DNA of 64,000 nucleotides from Lamellibrachia satsuma (Eukaryota > Annelida > Polychaeta > Sabellida > Siboglinidae), in assembly GCA_033239005.1 (NCBI GenBank), contig BSQZ01000005.1, forward strand, positions 14,310,001 to 14,374,000, in the 5' to 3' direction. The notes below the pieces were generated by a model. It searched no databases. It was not told the origin of the DNA and was given only the letters and a program-made list of their open reading frames with translations. How positions within the stretch are numbered: the first letter of the stretch is position 1; each line of letters begins with the position of its first letter. The translations under genes were made by a program, and so were the position numbers. This document shows, in pieces, positions 18,806 through 30,494 of this stretch.

Positions 18806-20888
18806 TCAAATTCATTTTGCGATAAATCAAACATACCTAATATTAACTGCAACATGCTAGCTAATGTGTGCAACTTTTGCATGTAGTTTTTTTTTATAAA
18901 ATCATCAAACAAACTATTAAATTACATAATGTTTGGTTAAACATTAATTGAAATGGAAATGGATTTCCAGTATTTTGAGCCTTACCAGATCTAACGACTA
19001 AAGTCAATTATTTCTATGATTTCAACAAAAATATGTATATTTTATTACATCGACTGCCGATGTTACATAAACTATTCACACACTATATATTTGGACAAAG
19101 AGTCAGATTTGCGTAAGGATAAATCAGTTGAGGATGGAGTTTTAAGTACGCCAGAAATGTATTTTAAGTAGGATTGTTTCTGTTTGAAAGATCTAATGTC
19201 TGTCTTGCTTGAGATGTAGGCGGAACATAATTTGAGCACTGACATGAACAATGCCATGTTCGACACCAACTGAGTTGGTTCAATGAAATGAGCGATGATT
19301 TCATCCCCACCATGCTCTTTTGTTTTGGTTAGTGTAAACGCCTGCTGCTCCTTTGTCATTTGCAATATTTAAAATTTATGCTTGTGTATCAAAATGTTTC
19401 CAAAAGCGAACGCAACATCTTCCAAGTGCAAACTGAATGTACATTCATTTCAAGCAAAGTATTATATATACACGCATGCTTGCATGTACATTAAGTGTTA
19501 TATGCATGCACATATATAGCTCTATGCACGCACATATTAGTGCAAGTTCAGCAAATGTGTGTAAGTTGTAAAAAAGAACGATTGTACAGTCACAAAAATG
19601 TTTTACATAGTCATGGCTCGTAAACATATCGTGTTGTCAGGTTTGATTAAATATCGGTCTACTTCCTGTGCTCAGAGGTTTGCTCTGTTGTGATTGAAAG
19701 TGTTTCACTAAGAGCATACGACGTACAGTACAATATTGTAAGACACGGCTTCAGTTACAAATGCTTTGGTGTGATAATTGACTGCTTTGTATCTGGTTTA
19801 GTAAGATCGGGCGTGGTGGCCTTTTCATTGGTTTAGCAGCTGTCGCCAATTCGCTATGTTGGTAAAAGGTACGTTCTTATATAGCCCGGTATCCAATCCG
19901 TAGGAACGCTGAAAGTGCTTAATACTTCATACCCTGGCAGACCTGTTCATTCCAAGGCCATCTCAACTTCTCTGGGAAGCATTCAGCCTCGCTGCAATTG
20001 CGCGAAGACTATTCGTTCACATTTCCAGCACTGTCTGTATTGCCAGGTACTCATTTATACAGCTGAGTGAACTGTGAACTTATGATGAAAAGGGAATCAC
20101 CATGGACGCTGACACAACGGACACATTAAGTGTGTAATTCTCTCCGTTCCCGTCATATGTGTTAAAAAGTCTAATTATTATTCCTCTGCCATTTGTAGTT
20201 GAAAATGCTTGTCTAACAGTGTCATTGCGTTTACAGTGACCACAACAAAACGTCAAGTCCAAAAAAGTACCCACCTTTTCTCATATACTGTAGAAGATAA
20301 GTCCAATGTTTGTATGCCTGCGTACCAACGTTTTTGGAAATGCGAACGCAACATCTTAATATTCAATTGTACTGTATTTCGGAAGCAGGGGATGGAATCA
20401 TTGCTCATTTCATTGAACCAACTCAGTTGGTATCGAGCATGGCATTGCTCATTTCAATGCTCAAATTATGTTCCGCCTACGTCTCAAGCAAGACAGACAT
20501 TAGGTCTTTCAAACAGAAACAATCCTACTTAAAAATGCGTTAATGGCGTACTTAAAACCCCATCTTCAACTGCTTTAGCCTATCGCAAATCCGACTCTTT
20601 GGTGTCCAAATATGTAGTGTGTGAATAGTTTATGTAACATCTGTAGTCGATGGAATAAAATATACCTATTTTTGATGAAATCATCGAAATAATTTACTTT
20701 AGTTGTTAGATCTGTTAAGGCTCAAAATACTGGATATCCATTTCCATTTCAATTAATGTTTAACCAAACATTATGTAATTTAATAGTTTGTCTGATGATT
20801 TCACAAAATCTACATGCAAAAGTTGCACACATTAGCTAGCATGTTGCAGTTAATATTAGGTAGGTTTGATTTTTCGCAAAATAAATTT
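18806..20888. other. Palindrome centre: inner arms and spacer
   Basis: The inner arms pair about 18,810-19,410 with 20,310-20,880 (for example GCGGAACATAATTTGAGCA against TGCTCAAATTATGTTCCGCC). The spacer 19,410-20,300 is single copy within the unit and AT-rich. Short frames here look like shadows; no gene is supported. Confidence 0.65.
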
Positions 20889-21049
20889 GAAACATTTGGT
20901 GGATGTTAATGCTGCCACAGGAAATAAACATTTTTTGGATGTTACTGCTGCCACGAGAAATAAATATTTGGTGGATGTTAATGCTACTACAGGAAATAAA
21001 CGTTTGGGAAATGTTTGTGGTGCTCAGTGCTGCCACAGGAAATAAACGA
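20889..21049 (+). repeat. 36-bp minisatellite, about 4 copies
   Basis: Right-arm partner of 18,651-18,805, with more divergent units (ACGAGAAATAAATATTTGG, TTTGGGAAATGTTTGTG). Confidence 0.9.
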
Positions 21050-21797
21050 CGCCCTAACAATTTCGAGAAGGTGGTATAAATTCGACTGACCACAACACAA
21101 ACTTTTTTTCCCCGAACAATAAAAGATTGGAATTCATTACCAGACGCAATAGTCAACATCACAGAACCACAGCAATTTAAGCAAGCTCTCACACACTTAG
21201 TCCCAAACAAACATGACTAAATAGCATTCACACACAACCCTGACCGTTTGACTCCATGGGAGTGTTGGCCAGTAACAATACAAGACAAGAGAGAATATGT
21301 CCTGATCGCAGCAGCGCCTCAGGCCGCTCGGTTACCTGATTTCACTTGGTTTATGTTAAAGGTGCTTAATCAGTTCGATATTTTTGCTAGTGTAATTTCA
21401 AATAAATTTAGCGAAAAACCAAACCATGTGACCGGAGAGCGGATGGAAGTCACGCCCATGATCAGCGTTGACCCACACAGTTCTTACCACTTTTTGTCCA
21501 TACCAGGTCTAACGACTGAAGTCAATCATTTCGATGATCAGAACTAAAACAAATTTTTTTTTATTAAATCGACTGCGGATGTTACATGAACTATTCACGC
21601 ACTACATATTTGGACACCAATGAAGCGGATTTGCAATAGGCTAAATCAGTCTTGGAAGCAGTTTTAATGTAAAAAAAACCTGTCTGTAACCAGGTACTAA
21701 TTTATACAACTATGATAACTATGACAACGTGAACGTGAACGAAATGGTAAGGTGAATGACGAATAAGTGTACGACTGGCTAAACAAGTTTCAAAGTA

Positions 21798-21881
21798 GTC
21801 AGGATGGCCGAGCGGTCTAAGGCGCTGCGTTCAGGTCGCAGTCTGGTTCTCCAGGCGTGGGTTCGAATCCCACTTCTGACA
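21798..21881 (+). tRNA. tRNA-Leu(CAG), intact
   Basis: Eighty-four bases with paired acceptor (GTCAGGA/TTCTGAC), anticodon stem CTGCG/CGCAG, loop TTCAGGT giving CAG, the long leucine variable arm (TGGTTCTCCA) and T stem GTGGG/CCCAC. The B box is GGTTCGAATCC. TTTTT follows eight bases downstream and would end polymerase III transcription. Confidence 0.97.
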
Positions 21882-21953
21882 ACTATTTTTGTAATGCTAT
21901 ACACAAAATGTTGTTATCAGGGGGATTGATCGTTGTGTCACCTCTTACAATAT

Positions 21954-22025
21954 AACGGTAACGTAGCTGTTAGAACGGCCGGCTCTCAATCGAGAGAACC
22001 CGGGTTCGATTCCTTTGGCTGCCGT
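21954..22025 (+). pseudogene. tRNA-like A/B-box module
   Basis: Located 73 bp after tRNA-Leu. It has TAACGTAGCTGTTAGAACGG resembling an A box, a short hairpin CTCTCAATCGAGAG where the anticodon arm should be, and a perfect B box GGTTCGATTCC. The hairpin loop is only four bases and the acceptor ends do not pair, so it is either a decayed tRNA or a tRNA-derived SINE head. Confidence 0.6.
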
Positions 22026-22297
22026 TTCGAAGCTATGGCAACTTCGTTCCCCCCATGTTGCCACAATTATCTCAGTTGTATAAATGAGTATCTTGCTACA
22101 TACAGAGGTGTATATCTGGAAGAATAGTATTCGCGCAGTAATTGCAGCAGGGCTGAACGCTTCCCAGAGACGTCGAAATGGCGTTGGAACGAACATATCT
22201 GCCAGGGAGTGAATTGAGGGCATTGAACAGTCCCATGGAATGGACACCGCATTATATAACAACTGTTTATATTATATTAACATCAACCAAGAGAAAT

Positions 22298-22385
22298 CAG
22301 GATAACAGAGCGGTTTGAGGCGCTGCTGCGACCAGGCCACGGTCTGCCTCTCTCTTGTTGTGGTCAGTCGAATTGATGCCACCTT
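22298..22385 (+). pseudogene. tRNA-Leu-like relic
   Basis: AATCAGGATAACAGAGCGGT, GAGGCGCTGCTGCGACCAGG and a displaced GTCGAATTGATGCC. Mirror relative of 17,238-17,300. Confidence 0.5.
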
Positions 22386-22637
22386 CACGAATTTGTTGAT
22401 TCACGTGATTCATGGTCCCCATCAAAGTTGTAGAAAAGTCGATTGATTATTCCTCTGTCATATGGAATTGAAACTGCTTGTCTAACAATGTTATCGCCAT
22501 GGCGGTTATGTAGAAAGGACATTCACGGCGAAACAGCTTTAGTTACACGACAACGGAGCAACAGGCGTTTACGGTGACCAAAATAAATTACATCTAGTCT
22601 GCACGACTCGTTTATGAACACTATTTAGTCGTATGGT

Positions 22638-22709
22638 GGCTCGTTAGTCTAGGGGTATGATTTTCGCTTAGGGTGCGAGAGGTCCCGGGTTCAAATCCCG
22701 AACGAGCTC
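22638..22709 (+). tRNA. tRNA-Pro(AGG), nearly intact
   Basis: Seventy-two bases; anticodon loop TTAGGGT. There are two deviations from the consensus: TTAGTCT in the A box and a G-T pair closing the acceptor (ACGAGCT). T arm CCGGG/CCCGA has one mismatch. A TTTTCTTTT stretch follows. It may still be transcribed; the function is uncertain. Confidence 0.75.
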
Positions 22710-22741
22710 GTTTTCTTTTATAATCGTTGGTAGGTCAAATA

Positions 22742-23023
22742 TGGAAGATCTTCTGATCAAAAAGAATCTCCTGTGGACTGGACACCTCATGAGGATGTCA
22801 TCAGACAGACTACCAAAGCAGATCCTCTACTCTCAATTGTCTTCTGGTCACAGACAGAGAGGACGCCCTCGTCTCCGGTTCAAGGATACCATCAAGAGAA
22901 ACCTCAAGCTGAGAGACATAAAGACCGACTCATGGACATCACTCTCACAGCAGAGAACTAAATGGAGTGCGGCGGTCAAGAAATGAAAGCAGTCTTTGTC
23001 GCATAGCGACTGACAGCATGATG
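22742..23023 (+). mobile_element. 5'-truncated LINE insertion
   Basis: The insert encodes the C-terminal tail of a non-LTR retrotransposon reverse transcriptase (WTGHLMRMSSDRLPKQILYS, HRQRGRPRLRFKDTIKRNLK, SQQRTKWSAAVK), then a short 3' untranslated end finishing CAGCATGATG. It is flanked by AGGTCAAATA (22,732-22,741 and 23,024-23,033). Unit 2 has the empty site at about 42,190. The frame is unbroken, so the insertion is young relative to the unit duplication. It lies 32 bp downstream of tRNA-Pro. Confidence 0.9.
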
Positions 23024-23343
23024 AGGTCAAATAAAGTGTTTTGCAATACTTGTTGCAAAGTCAAACGAAAAATCTGCATAAATTAATACACAACAGTATC
23101 TATTGAACGCACAGTATACTTGATATCAGAAGTATGGAATTGTTTCCAATAACCCACTGTGATAATTTATGTTTATCATAATTACACTGTTAAGTTAGTT
23201 AATGTTACGTTATAGTTAATAAAATTTAGTAAACTCAAATTAATTCAAAACCATATTTATGTTTAAACATAGGAAGGTCATTGTTGTTTTTATGTCAAGT
23301 TTCGTTTTTTTTGTCTTCCGACCCGCCATGACTTGTGACCCAC

Positions 23344-23427
23344 CTGATGAATGGTGAATGGTCTAAGGCGCTGCTTCCAGGTCGCAGTCTGGTTCTCCAG
23401 GCGACGGTTCGAATCCCACCTCTGACA
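23344..23427 (+). pseudogene. tRNA-Leu-like, 5' half degraded
   Basis: TGGTCTAAGGCGCTGC onward matches tRNA-Leu through the T arm (GGTTCGAATCCCACCTCTGACA), but the first 20 bases are unrelated to an acceptor and the anticodon arm reads CTGCTTCCAGGTCGCAG. It mirrors 15,725-15,808. Confidence 0.75.
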
Positions 23428-23507
23428 GCTGCTTTTGTAATGCTATATACAACATTGGAAGGATTGGATGGAATTTTTATTTTTGTTATCTCTTACAAAA
23501 TTTTGGG

Positions 23508-23565
23508 GCGCGGTAACGTATAGGGAACGTCGGGCACTCAATCGAGAGAATCCTCTCGCCTCGTC
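23508..23565 (+). pseudogene. tRNA-like A/B-box module, diverged
   Basis: GCGCGGTAACGTATAGGGAACG followed by CACTCAATCGAGAG and AATCCTCTCGCC. It is the mirror partner of 15,591-15,648. Confidence 0.45.
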
Positions 23566-24018
23566 CACCCATCCAGCCATGCACCCACCTATCCAATCCA
23601 TCCATCCATCCATCCATCCATTCCATCCAATCCATCCAATCCATCCAATCCAATCCAATCCATCTAAAATCCAATCCATCCATCCATCCACTCATCCAAT
23701 CCAACCGTCCAATCCACCCATCCACCCACCCAACCATCCAATCCATCCACCACCGACCCACCCACCCACTCACCTACCCACCCACCCACCCACCCACCCA
23801 CCCACCCACCCACCCACCCTCCCACCCACCCATCCATCCACCCATTCCATCCAATCCAATCCACCCACCATCCAATCCATCCATCCGTTCATCCATCCAT
23901 CCATCCATCCATCCATCCACCCAACCAATACACCCATCTTCCACCACCCAACCAAGCACCCACACACCCACCCACACATATCCACCCACCCACCCACCCA
24001 CTCACCCACCCATCTAGC
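23562..24018 (-). repeat. CCAT/CCCA satellite (G-rich on minus strand)
   Basis: Inverted counterpart of 15,141-15,592 with the same mixture of CCAT, CCCA and CCAATCCAATCC blocks. Confidence 0.95.
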
Positions 24019-24242
24019 ATAATAATGATGCGAAACGTTACTGATCACAATGAGATAGTGGAAATAATTCCATATTTCTAATATCAATTAATATGTTGTC
24101 AGTTCATTTTCGCAGATTTTATCGTTTGACTTTGCAACAAGTATTGAATTAACTTTACGTAGTGGCTCGTTGGTCTAGGGCAGGGGACGGCAACCTTTTT
24201 GAATGGAGGGCCAAATAAGTGACTTTGAATAGGATAGCGGGC

Positions 24243-24348
<106 letters not shown>

Positions 24349-24599
24349 CACTCGTTGTAATTGGCACAATGCAATTATATACCTTGTGTCTAGCAGTTGT
24401 ATTGACCACTGTTGTAAATAGCACGTCCACGAATATGAGTTGTTATTATTATTGTCAAACATCAACGTCTGATTTTGAACAACAGTTGGATTATTCAAAA
24501 ACACATTATTCAGGTTACGTGTTCTTGCCATGCCGCTGGTGCCATGTTGACCCGTGTGACACTGAGGCCTGTTGCTGGTGATGTTGCTGCGCCACCAAG

Positions 24600-24880
24600 T
24601 GGCCCACACCTGGCTGCAGACTTGTTCCTGCGCGCCTCAGCTTACTTCGGTGTACTACAGGAGTTCTTCATATCGCGCATTCATCTCGGTCACAAGGTGA
24701 TGGAACTGCCGATAATTTAGACAGCGAGAGCGAACACAGTTTAGTCTTCACGGCGACCCTTATTACGTTCTGCATTTTCATCGACTTGCCACACGGGCTT
24801 TCCCGTTGGATGATGGAGTGTGCCCTGAAGAGCTTTGCTTGGCACCTCCTTAGTCTTGAACCTTTTCCATCAGCGTACAA
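24600..24880 (-). pseudogene. hAT transposase relic
   Basis: The minus strand reads KPVWQVDENAERNKGR then RSRCLNYRQFHHLVTEMNAR and, after a stop, YTEVS. This is the pattern of the LNHRQF...LLYHTEVRWLS segment in hAT transposases and hAT-derived host proteins of the ZBED/GTF2IRD2 kind. Stops and the absence of the flanking domains show it is dead. Confidence 0.65.
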
Positions 24881-24967
24881 CTCCCTTCGCCATTTCGCTG
24901 GCAGGCGACGAACGTTAGTTAAAACAACACATTGTCACTCAAAAACACAAATAAAGTAGTAGGGTAA

Positions 24968-26695
24968 CCTGGGGCAACACGGTCCCTGGAGGTAAGACGG
25001 CCCCCACCACGTACTCAAAATATACAACTCTGAACGTTCCAAATCTGGTGCAAAATGAAGCTAATTCTATTTGATACCCGCCCGAAAGTTCAGCAACACG
25101 AGACAGACGTAATTAAATCAGTGTGTTTTTAAACTTTTATATGCATTGATCTAATATTTTGCCAATAGTAAAATGGTGAAACTCGCCATACAACGTTGTG
25201 AATCATGAATCATGGACGTAATTGGTGACATGATAATATTATTAATCAGTTGACAGATCAAACAATACAAAATGTGGAACAGTATGTTGTGCTTTGTATA
25301 TATCTCATTAAGACACACGTCTCTGGGGCAAGACAGTCCCCATGCATATGGGGCAAGACGGTCCCTATGTCTTATCCCACACGCACATCGTCACACTTTG
25401 TCAAATGTATTACACATGACCAATTATGTTTAATACATTGAATATAATACGAACATTGTATAATTTACGTTCTGCTAGCCAGTAGGCTGTAATTATGACG
25501 GAATATCACTAAACCAATTTTAGATTATGTATGGATTGCAAGGTATGTATTATATGTTAACTCCCATTTAAATTTAACAACCATAATGGCCTGATATATT
25601 ACTATCATACCATTTCTATATAATATACATTTAAATTTCAGGCAATAGTTCGTTCATACAGTCGAGCCTCGTAATAACGCGGTAGTCGGGGTCCACGACT
25701 TCGGACCGCGCCGTACGCGAGGCGCTTTAGGTGTTCTCATATCTGCCACCAGGGAGCTACTAAACAACAGCGATCGTCGCCCGCTGCACCAAACCAAAGA
25801 ACGCTGTCGAAGCCCCGTGTGCTTGCAGCACTGTCTTATACGCAAATAAGCAGTTTATGGAACTTATTAAACGAGTATACTAGCATCAACGTATATTATT
25901 TTTAAATGTCACAAACTCTTGACTCTTGAACTGAATAAAACACATGTACGTAAACCGTTATGGAATAGCTCTATTACGATGATGATGTACTGGACCAATA
26001 GGCCTACGAATCGAAAATAATAACCTGGACCTGAGCAGCCGGAAACGTATAAATTATGATTTGAAAACGTAGTATGTAAGCTGATAAAAAACAGAAAACG
26101 ACAATAGGTAGAATTAATTATTGTTTCACCTTGTCTTTTAACTGATCTCGACCGAAGCATAAATTTATTACGCACCTTTTAACATCGATTCATCACTTCA
26201 TGTGTGGATGACGAATTCGTATTTTCGCGCACCGGTAGAGCCTTGCGTTAGGAATTTGACATGTTGGTTTCGCGTCGCGAAAACAATTAAATTTACGATG
26301 TAATGGAAGCATGTCATTTTACCCAAGTGTTATGTTGGCATTGTATACTAAATGCATTTAAAACTGTTTATCTGATTCTTACGCGAGGCGTATTTGTGAA
26401 TCTCGATAGCAATTTACAAACCATCGAAGCGAAGCGAGCGACAGCGATTGATGTCGGCGACAGCGCAAAACAAACAACACGTTGATACTCATTCACTGAC
26501 ATTGTTTTCCCCTAATGTTTCTTGAGAATTGTCAAAGTAATTCTAAGTAGGTTTAAGCAGGCCCAAATTCGGGGTCCACGACCGACCGTGTTATATCCGA
26601 ATCCGCGTAATAACGAGGCTCGACTGTATAATAAAAACCACAGGGAGGGGGTTATAGACCGTGTTATCCCAGGTAGGGGACCGTCTTGCCCCAAG
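24968..26695. mobile_element. Nested repeat with GGGGCAA(G/C)ACGGTCCC termini
   Basis: The left end CCTGGGGCAACACGGTCCCT and the right end (minus strand) CCTTGGGGCAAGACGGTCCC are inverted repeats. Two internal direct copies of the same motif lie at 25,322-25,365. It is a non-coding DNA element of unknown superfamily inserted in the hAT element; I could not define a target duplication. Confidence 0.6.
25659..26626. mobile_element. Pogo-like non-autonomous element
   Basis: Inverted termini of about 24 bp start CAGTCGAGCCTCGT(A/T)AT and are flanked by TA on both sides (25,657-25,658 and 26,627-26,628), as in the Tc1/mariner-pogo group. Length is 968 bp; no DDE transposase was recognised. It is the innermost of three nested elements. 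Confidence 0.75.
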
Positions 26696-27122
26696 GATGG
26701 AGCAAGATGGCTTTTTTTGGGATATTTACTATTTTTCAAATGCAACTTAGTTAGGTTGTTTATTTACTGAAAATAGTTTTCCAATGTGAACATATTAAAT
26801 ACAAGCTAAAGTTGTTTAATGGTGTGTTCCTTAGGAGGGCCGCGCTGCATACTTTCATGTCTGCATACGCAAAAGTGAATTCATTAAATATTAAAGGAAG
26901 TAAAAATACATATTTGTTCATCACGTGGATATGTTATTTTGTATACCAATGTGGCAGGGGCGGGCCGCATTTAGCACAATATCGTTGTCAGTCCGCGGGC
27001 CGCATGAAATAGTTACGCGGGCCGCAGTTGGCCCGCGGGCCGCAGGTTGCCGACCCCTGGTCTAGGGGTGCGATTCTCGCTTTGGGTGCGAGAGTTCCAG
27101 GGTTCAAATTGCGGAAAAGCCC

Positions 27123-28529
27123 GTGTTTTTCGTGACTGCACAATCGTTCTTTGTAACATCTTACGCATATTAGTTGAACTTGCAGTTTATGTATGGATAT
27201 ATCTATATATACGTCGATGCATATAACTATATATTACTAATGTGCATGTAGGTATCCGTGTATGTGTCATACTTTGCTTGAAATTAATGTACATTTGAAC
27301 TTGGATATGAAGATGTTGGCGTAAGCATTTGAACGAATTTGCAGGCATTCAAACATTTGACATAATTATATTCTGCAGTGAAAAGGTAGGTGCTTTGATG
27401 TTCAAGTATGGTAGCCAGGAATTTCTTGAAGCAGGCGACGTGTAGGCAATGACCAACAATTTTACATATTTCCATCAAAGTAAAAAAAATTAGCAATCAT
27501 AAACAGTAGATGCCTGTTAAATTTATTCTTTGTTTAGATCAGGGTCCAATGATCAATTCCTCTATTTTATTTATAGCTCGGTTCTAAGCAGTTTAACCAA
27601 CATTTTTAGCACGGTAATTCTTGATCACATTTAAAATTTCAAATTCAAATACATAAACTTCTAATTTTGCATTCGCATAGATGTAAACATTTACATTATA
27701 ATGCAGTTACGTACATTTGCACTTGAATGGTGTAATTCGCATGCATTTAAATTTGCGACTATTTTTGCTATTTGACATATTAATAACAGTATTGTTAGCA
27801 ATGCAGTTCAATTAGAAATAATAGTTAAAGGAGTATATCGTTTACTGACAGATGAAGTGCGGAGTACAGACACCCTATACTCTATAATTGTTTGGCTCTC
27901 TGGTCTTTGTCTATAAAGAGATTGCCGATACAATTGTTCTCCTTATTTTATCTCAGCGTAGAAACGTTTTCGCTTTATTATACATTGAAAATACCTTATT
28001 TGTTCTACAAGATTCAATTCAAGTTGTTTAACCCGTAACTCCACAAGTAACACATTGATCTTTCTAAACTCGGTTGAACCAATTTGTGTTTTTTGTATAA
28101 ACCCTTTAATATGCAAATTAGTCATCGTCATTAAAATATATACTACTTTCCTGCATATCTTGAATAATTCACTGTAAACATCCCAGCAATCAAAATGAGG
28201 TGTCCAAACACATGTTTTCATGGTATCTGGTTATGATTACGTCAATGAACAAATTATTGTATGCAATTTGTCGCATGAATATGCAAATTAGGTCTGACCA
28301 CTTTAACCTCATGATTTTCCTTGATATCTCCTCAAGAAATCGCCTCAACCTATCAAACGGGGATTCTTAATCCATTTTTGGGGGTCGCTAATTTCAACTA
28401 TGCTAGATAGAAGATTTTATATAAATTTAACGCATAGATATGCAAATCATCAGACACTGTTCTGTAGTGACGAAGATTTCTGTAGTGAGGCGTGGTTGGT
28501 AGGGTAAAGACAGACGTGATGTATTCATC
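27123..28529. repeat. AT-rich unit segment, copy 2
   Basis: Homologous to 5,388-7,060, but with a 220-bp deletion at 28,089 and loss of a GACGGTATAATGTCACAATG block near 28,493. Confidence 0.8.
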
Positions 28530-30485
28530 ATGATGGTGTTCGTCCGGGCTGAACGTGAAGGTAACCGACTGTTGCATCTTTGAGCTGTGACAGACCTGCT
28601 CCCATACTTCTTCGCCGCCGGACACCAACATACGCTAGATATGGGCTGTACTACCTTCGCTCGATGGAGAGGCTCCACGGTGACATTCGTGACAGATTCA
28701 TGATGGGAGAATATGTAATGCGACACAAGAAAGGTTTGTGGAATGGTATCTGGTTGGATATGTACATGGATAGTCAACTTTCATGCGCTACGGTTATGGC
28801 CCACATGGAGTCGTTACAATTAAGATGAAACGATCTGCACTGAAGAAATGGGCCTACACTATGACAAGTGTAGTCAGAATTTCCATGACCTTACAGATAT
28901 GTGGGAGGGTCACGCGGTAACAGAGGTGACTACCACAAGGAAGAGAAGCCATCTCGTACACGATCGGATGAGGAGGACAGAAAAAATATAAGAGAAATGC
29001 TTCAATCCTGCATCGATCCTCTCGATCCGGCAGATCATCTGGATAGGGCCATCAACATTGTCACTGGCAGACTTGGGCCAGAGAAGGTGAATGGACCAAA
29101 TGCGGTCGTAATGGGAAAAAACCCAGATGCGTTCCTATGAAGAAAGCTTGCCAGAGGGATTCAATGTTACGTTGTCTAAAGAGGTAGTGACCATGGCAGT
29201 GACACGGAAAGTCTTGCGAGTGGGAGTTACTGCAGTGTGCAGTGTAAATCTAATCTACTCGAGGGTGATAGGAATGCAATAATCTCGCTCAGTGACGTTC
29301 TACAGTATGAGCTTGGACTAGTGCCGGCATCAGTGTGTGCAGATAATGGAGAGACGAGAATAGCAAAGACAAAGGCGACATTATAGAAGAATCTCCAGGT
29401 AGAAACCTCACCGAGGCATCATTGATGGCTGTGCGATCCTCTGGGTCATTCACTGGCCTAATAGGGAACTGTGCGAGACTGTGTGGACAGTTTCACTAGC
29501 TTCATCTTTGGGAAGGTTGAAAGTCTGATATATATAATTGGTATTCGACAGATACCACGATTTTAGCACCAAGAGTGGAACACGATTAGCTAGAGCTTGC
29601 CAACAGACTTGCAAACGCCACAAGCTGAGTCTGTAGACCCCGCTGCCACTCCAGAACGTTGTTCTTACTATGGCCGAAAGCAAGATTCAGCTGATTGAAA
29701 TAATTCGTCATCATTTGATCGCGGTAAGTCAATAATGAAAGCCGACCAGTCACAGACTTGTTGTTACAAGCGAGGAATCTTCACCGACGGAGATTCACCG
29801 AGGGTTGCAAAGGCGTCTTGACGATTTGAGGACGACACACGAAGAGGCAGATGTCATAGTGATTCTGCAAGTGGCTAATGTTGACAACGACATAGTGGAA
29901 AGTATCAAAGTCCTTTGAGATGATACATATGTATTGATCTTGCTTGTGTATCACTTCAGTGAACTTCAACTTCAACGCATTCTGACAATGAAAAGCACCA
30001 GTTCAGGGCGAGCTGTGATAGATACTGGGTCCACTGCAAAAAACATGAAGGAATCATCAGATAACTGCCAGTTGCACACGCTCTCTCTGGATGCGACACA
30101 GTTGCGCAGTTGTGGGACAGAGGTAAAGTTAATGCTATAAAGACGCGAAAAGCTGGCCACTCTCTTTGCAAACTTGGTGAGTTTGATGTGTGTATCGACG
30201 AGGTGGTTGCTGAGGCCACTGGGTTTATCGTTGCGTGTTATGGAAGCAAAGAAGAAAACACCATGTCTGATGTTTGCAAAGATATGTGGACTACAAAGTC
30301 CACATGTAATTCCGGTTATGTTGCCGCATAATGTCGCCCTTGCACCCTCTGAAATCTTAGAGATGATTCGCTGTGGATGTTTCTCAGACAAGCCGTGCTA
30401 CACAACGCAATGTCAGTGCACAGCTGGATCAGGGAAGACTCCGTTGTCCGTGTATACTCTTCCAAAGAAAGGCTGTTTGTCTTGA
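28530..30485 (+). pseudogene. PIN/XPG-nuclease-like protein with CXC motif, pseudogene copy 2
   Basis: Close copy of 7,061-9,004 with the same shared lesions, for example the one-base loss after AAGHQ. Unlike copy 1 it keeps SRTRSDEEDRKNIREML in its linker (28,950) and an intact CxC pair with MIRCGCFSDKPCYTTQCQC (about 30,360-30,420). A stop interrupts the block after the NIVTGRLGPEKV motif. The exon joined to the CXC part skips sequence retained in copy 3 (49,652-49,790). Confidence 0.75.
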
Positions 30486-30494
30486 CAATACCCA

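Larger units (their letters stand above)
14860..24163. repeat. Large palindrome of unit 1
   Basis: Sequence to the left of about 19,400 reappears inverted to the right of about 20,300. Mirrored pairs include the CAATACTTG...GGAATTATTTCC block (14,900/24,080), GGAT satellite (15,141-15,592) and CCAT satellite (23,562-24,018). Others are the tRNA-like module (15,591/23,508), Leu-like tRNA (15,725/23,344), tRNA-Pro (16,288/22,638), tRNA-Leu(CAG) (17,753/21,798), the GGTCACATG...CTTCC block (18,300/21,430) and the 36-bp minisatellite (18,651/20,889). Arms of about 4 kb differ by indels; the left arm has about 640 bp extra near 16,720-17,370. The central spacer is about 0.9 kb. Confidence 0.85.

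Noticed and set aside
21954..22025. A functional tRNA with assignable anticodon
   Set aside because: The central hairpin has a 4-base loop and the acceptor ends do not pair, so no standard cloverleaf forms.
14860..24163. The palindrome as a Polinton or Helitron
   Set aside because: No polymerase B, retroviral-type integrase, Rep or helicase motif lies inside it, and the ends do not show the expected termini.
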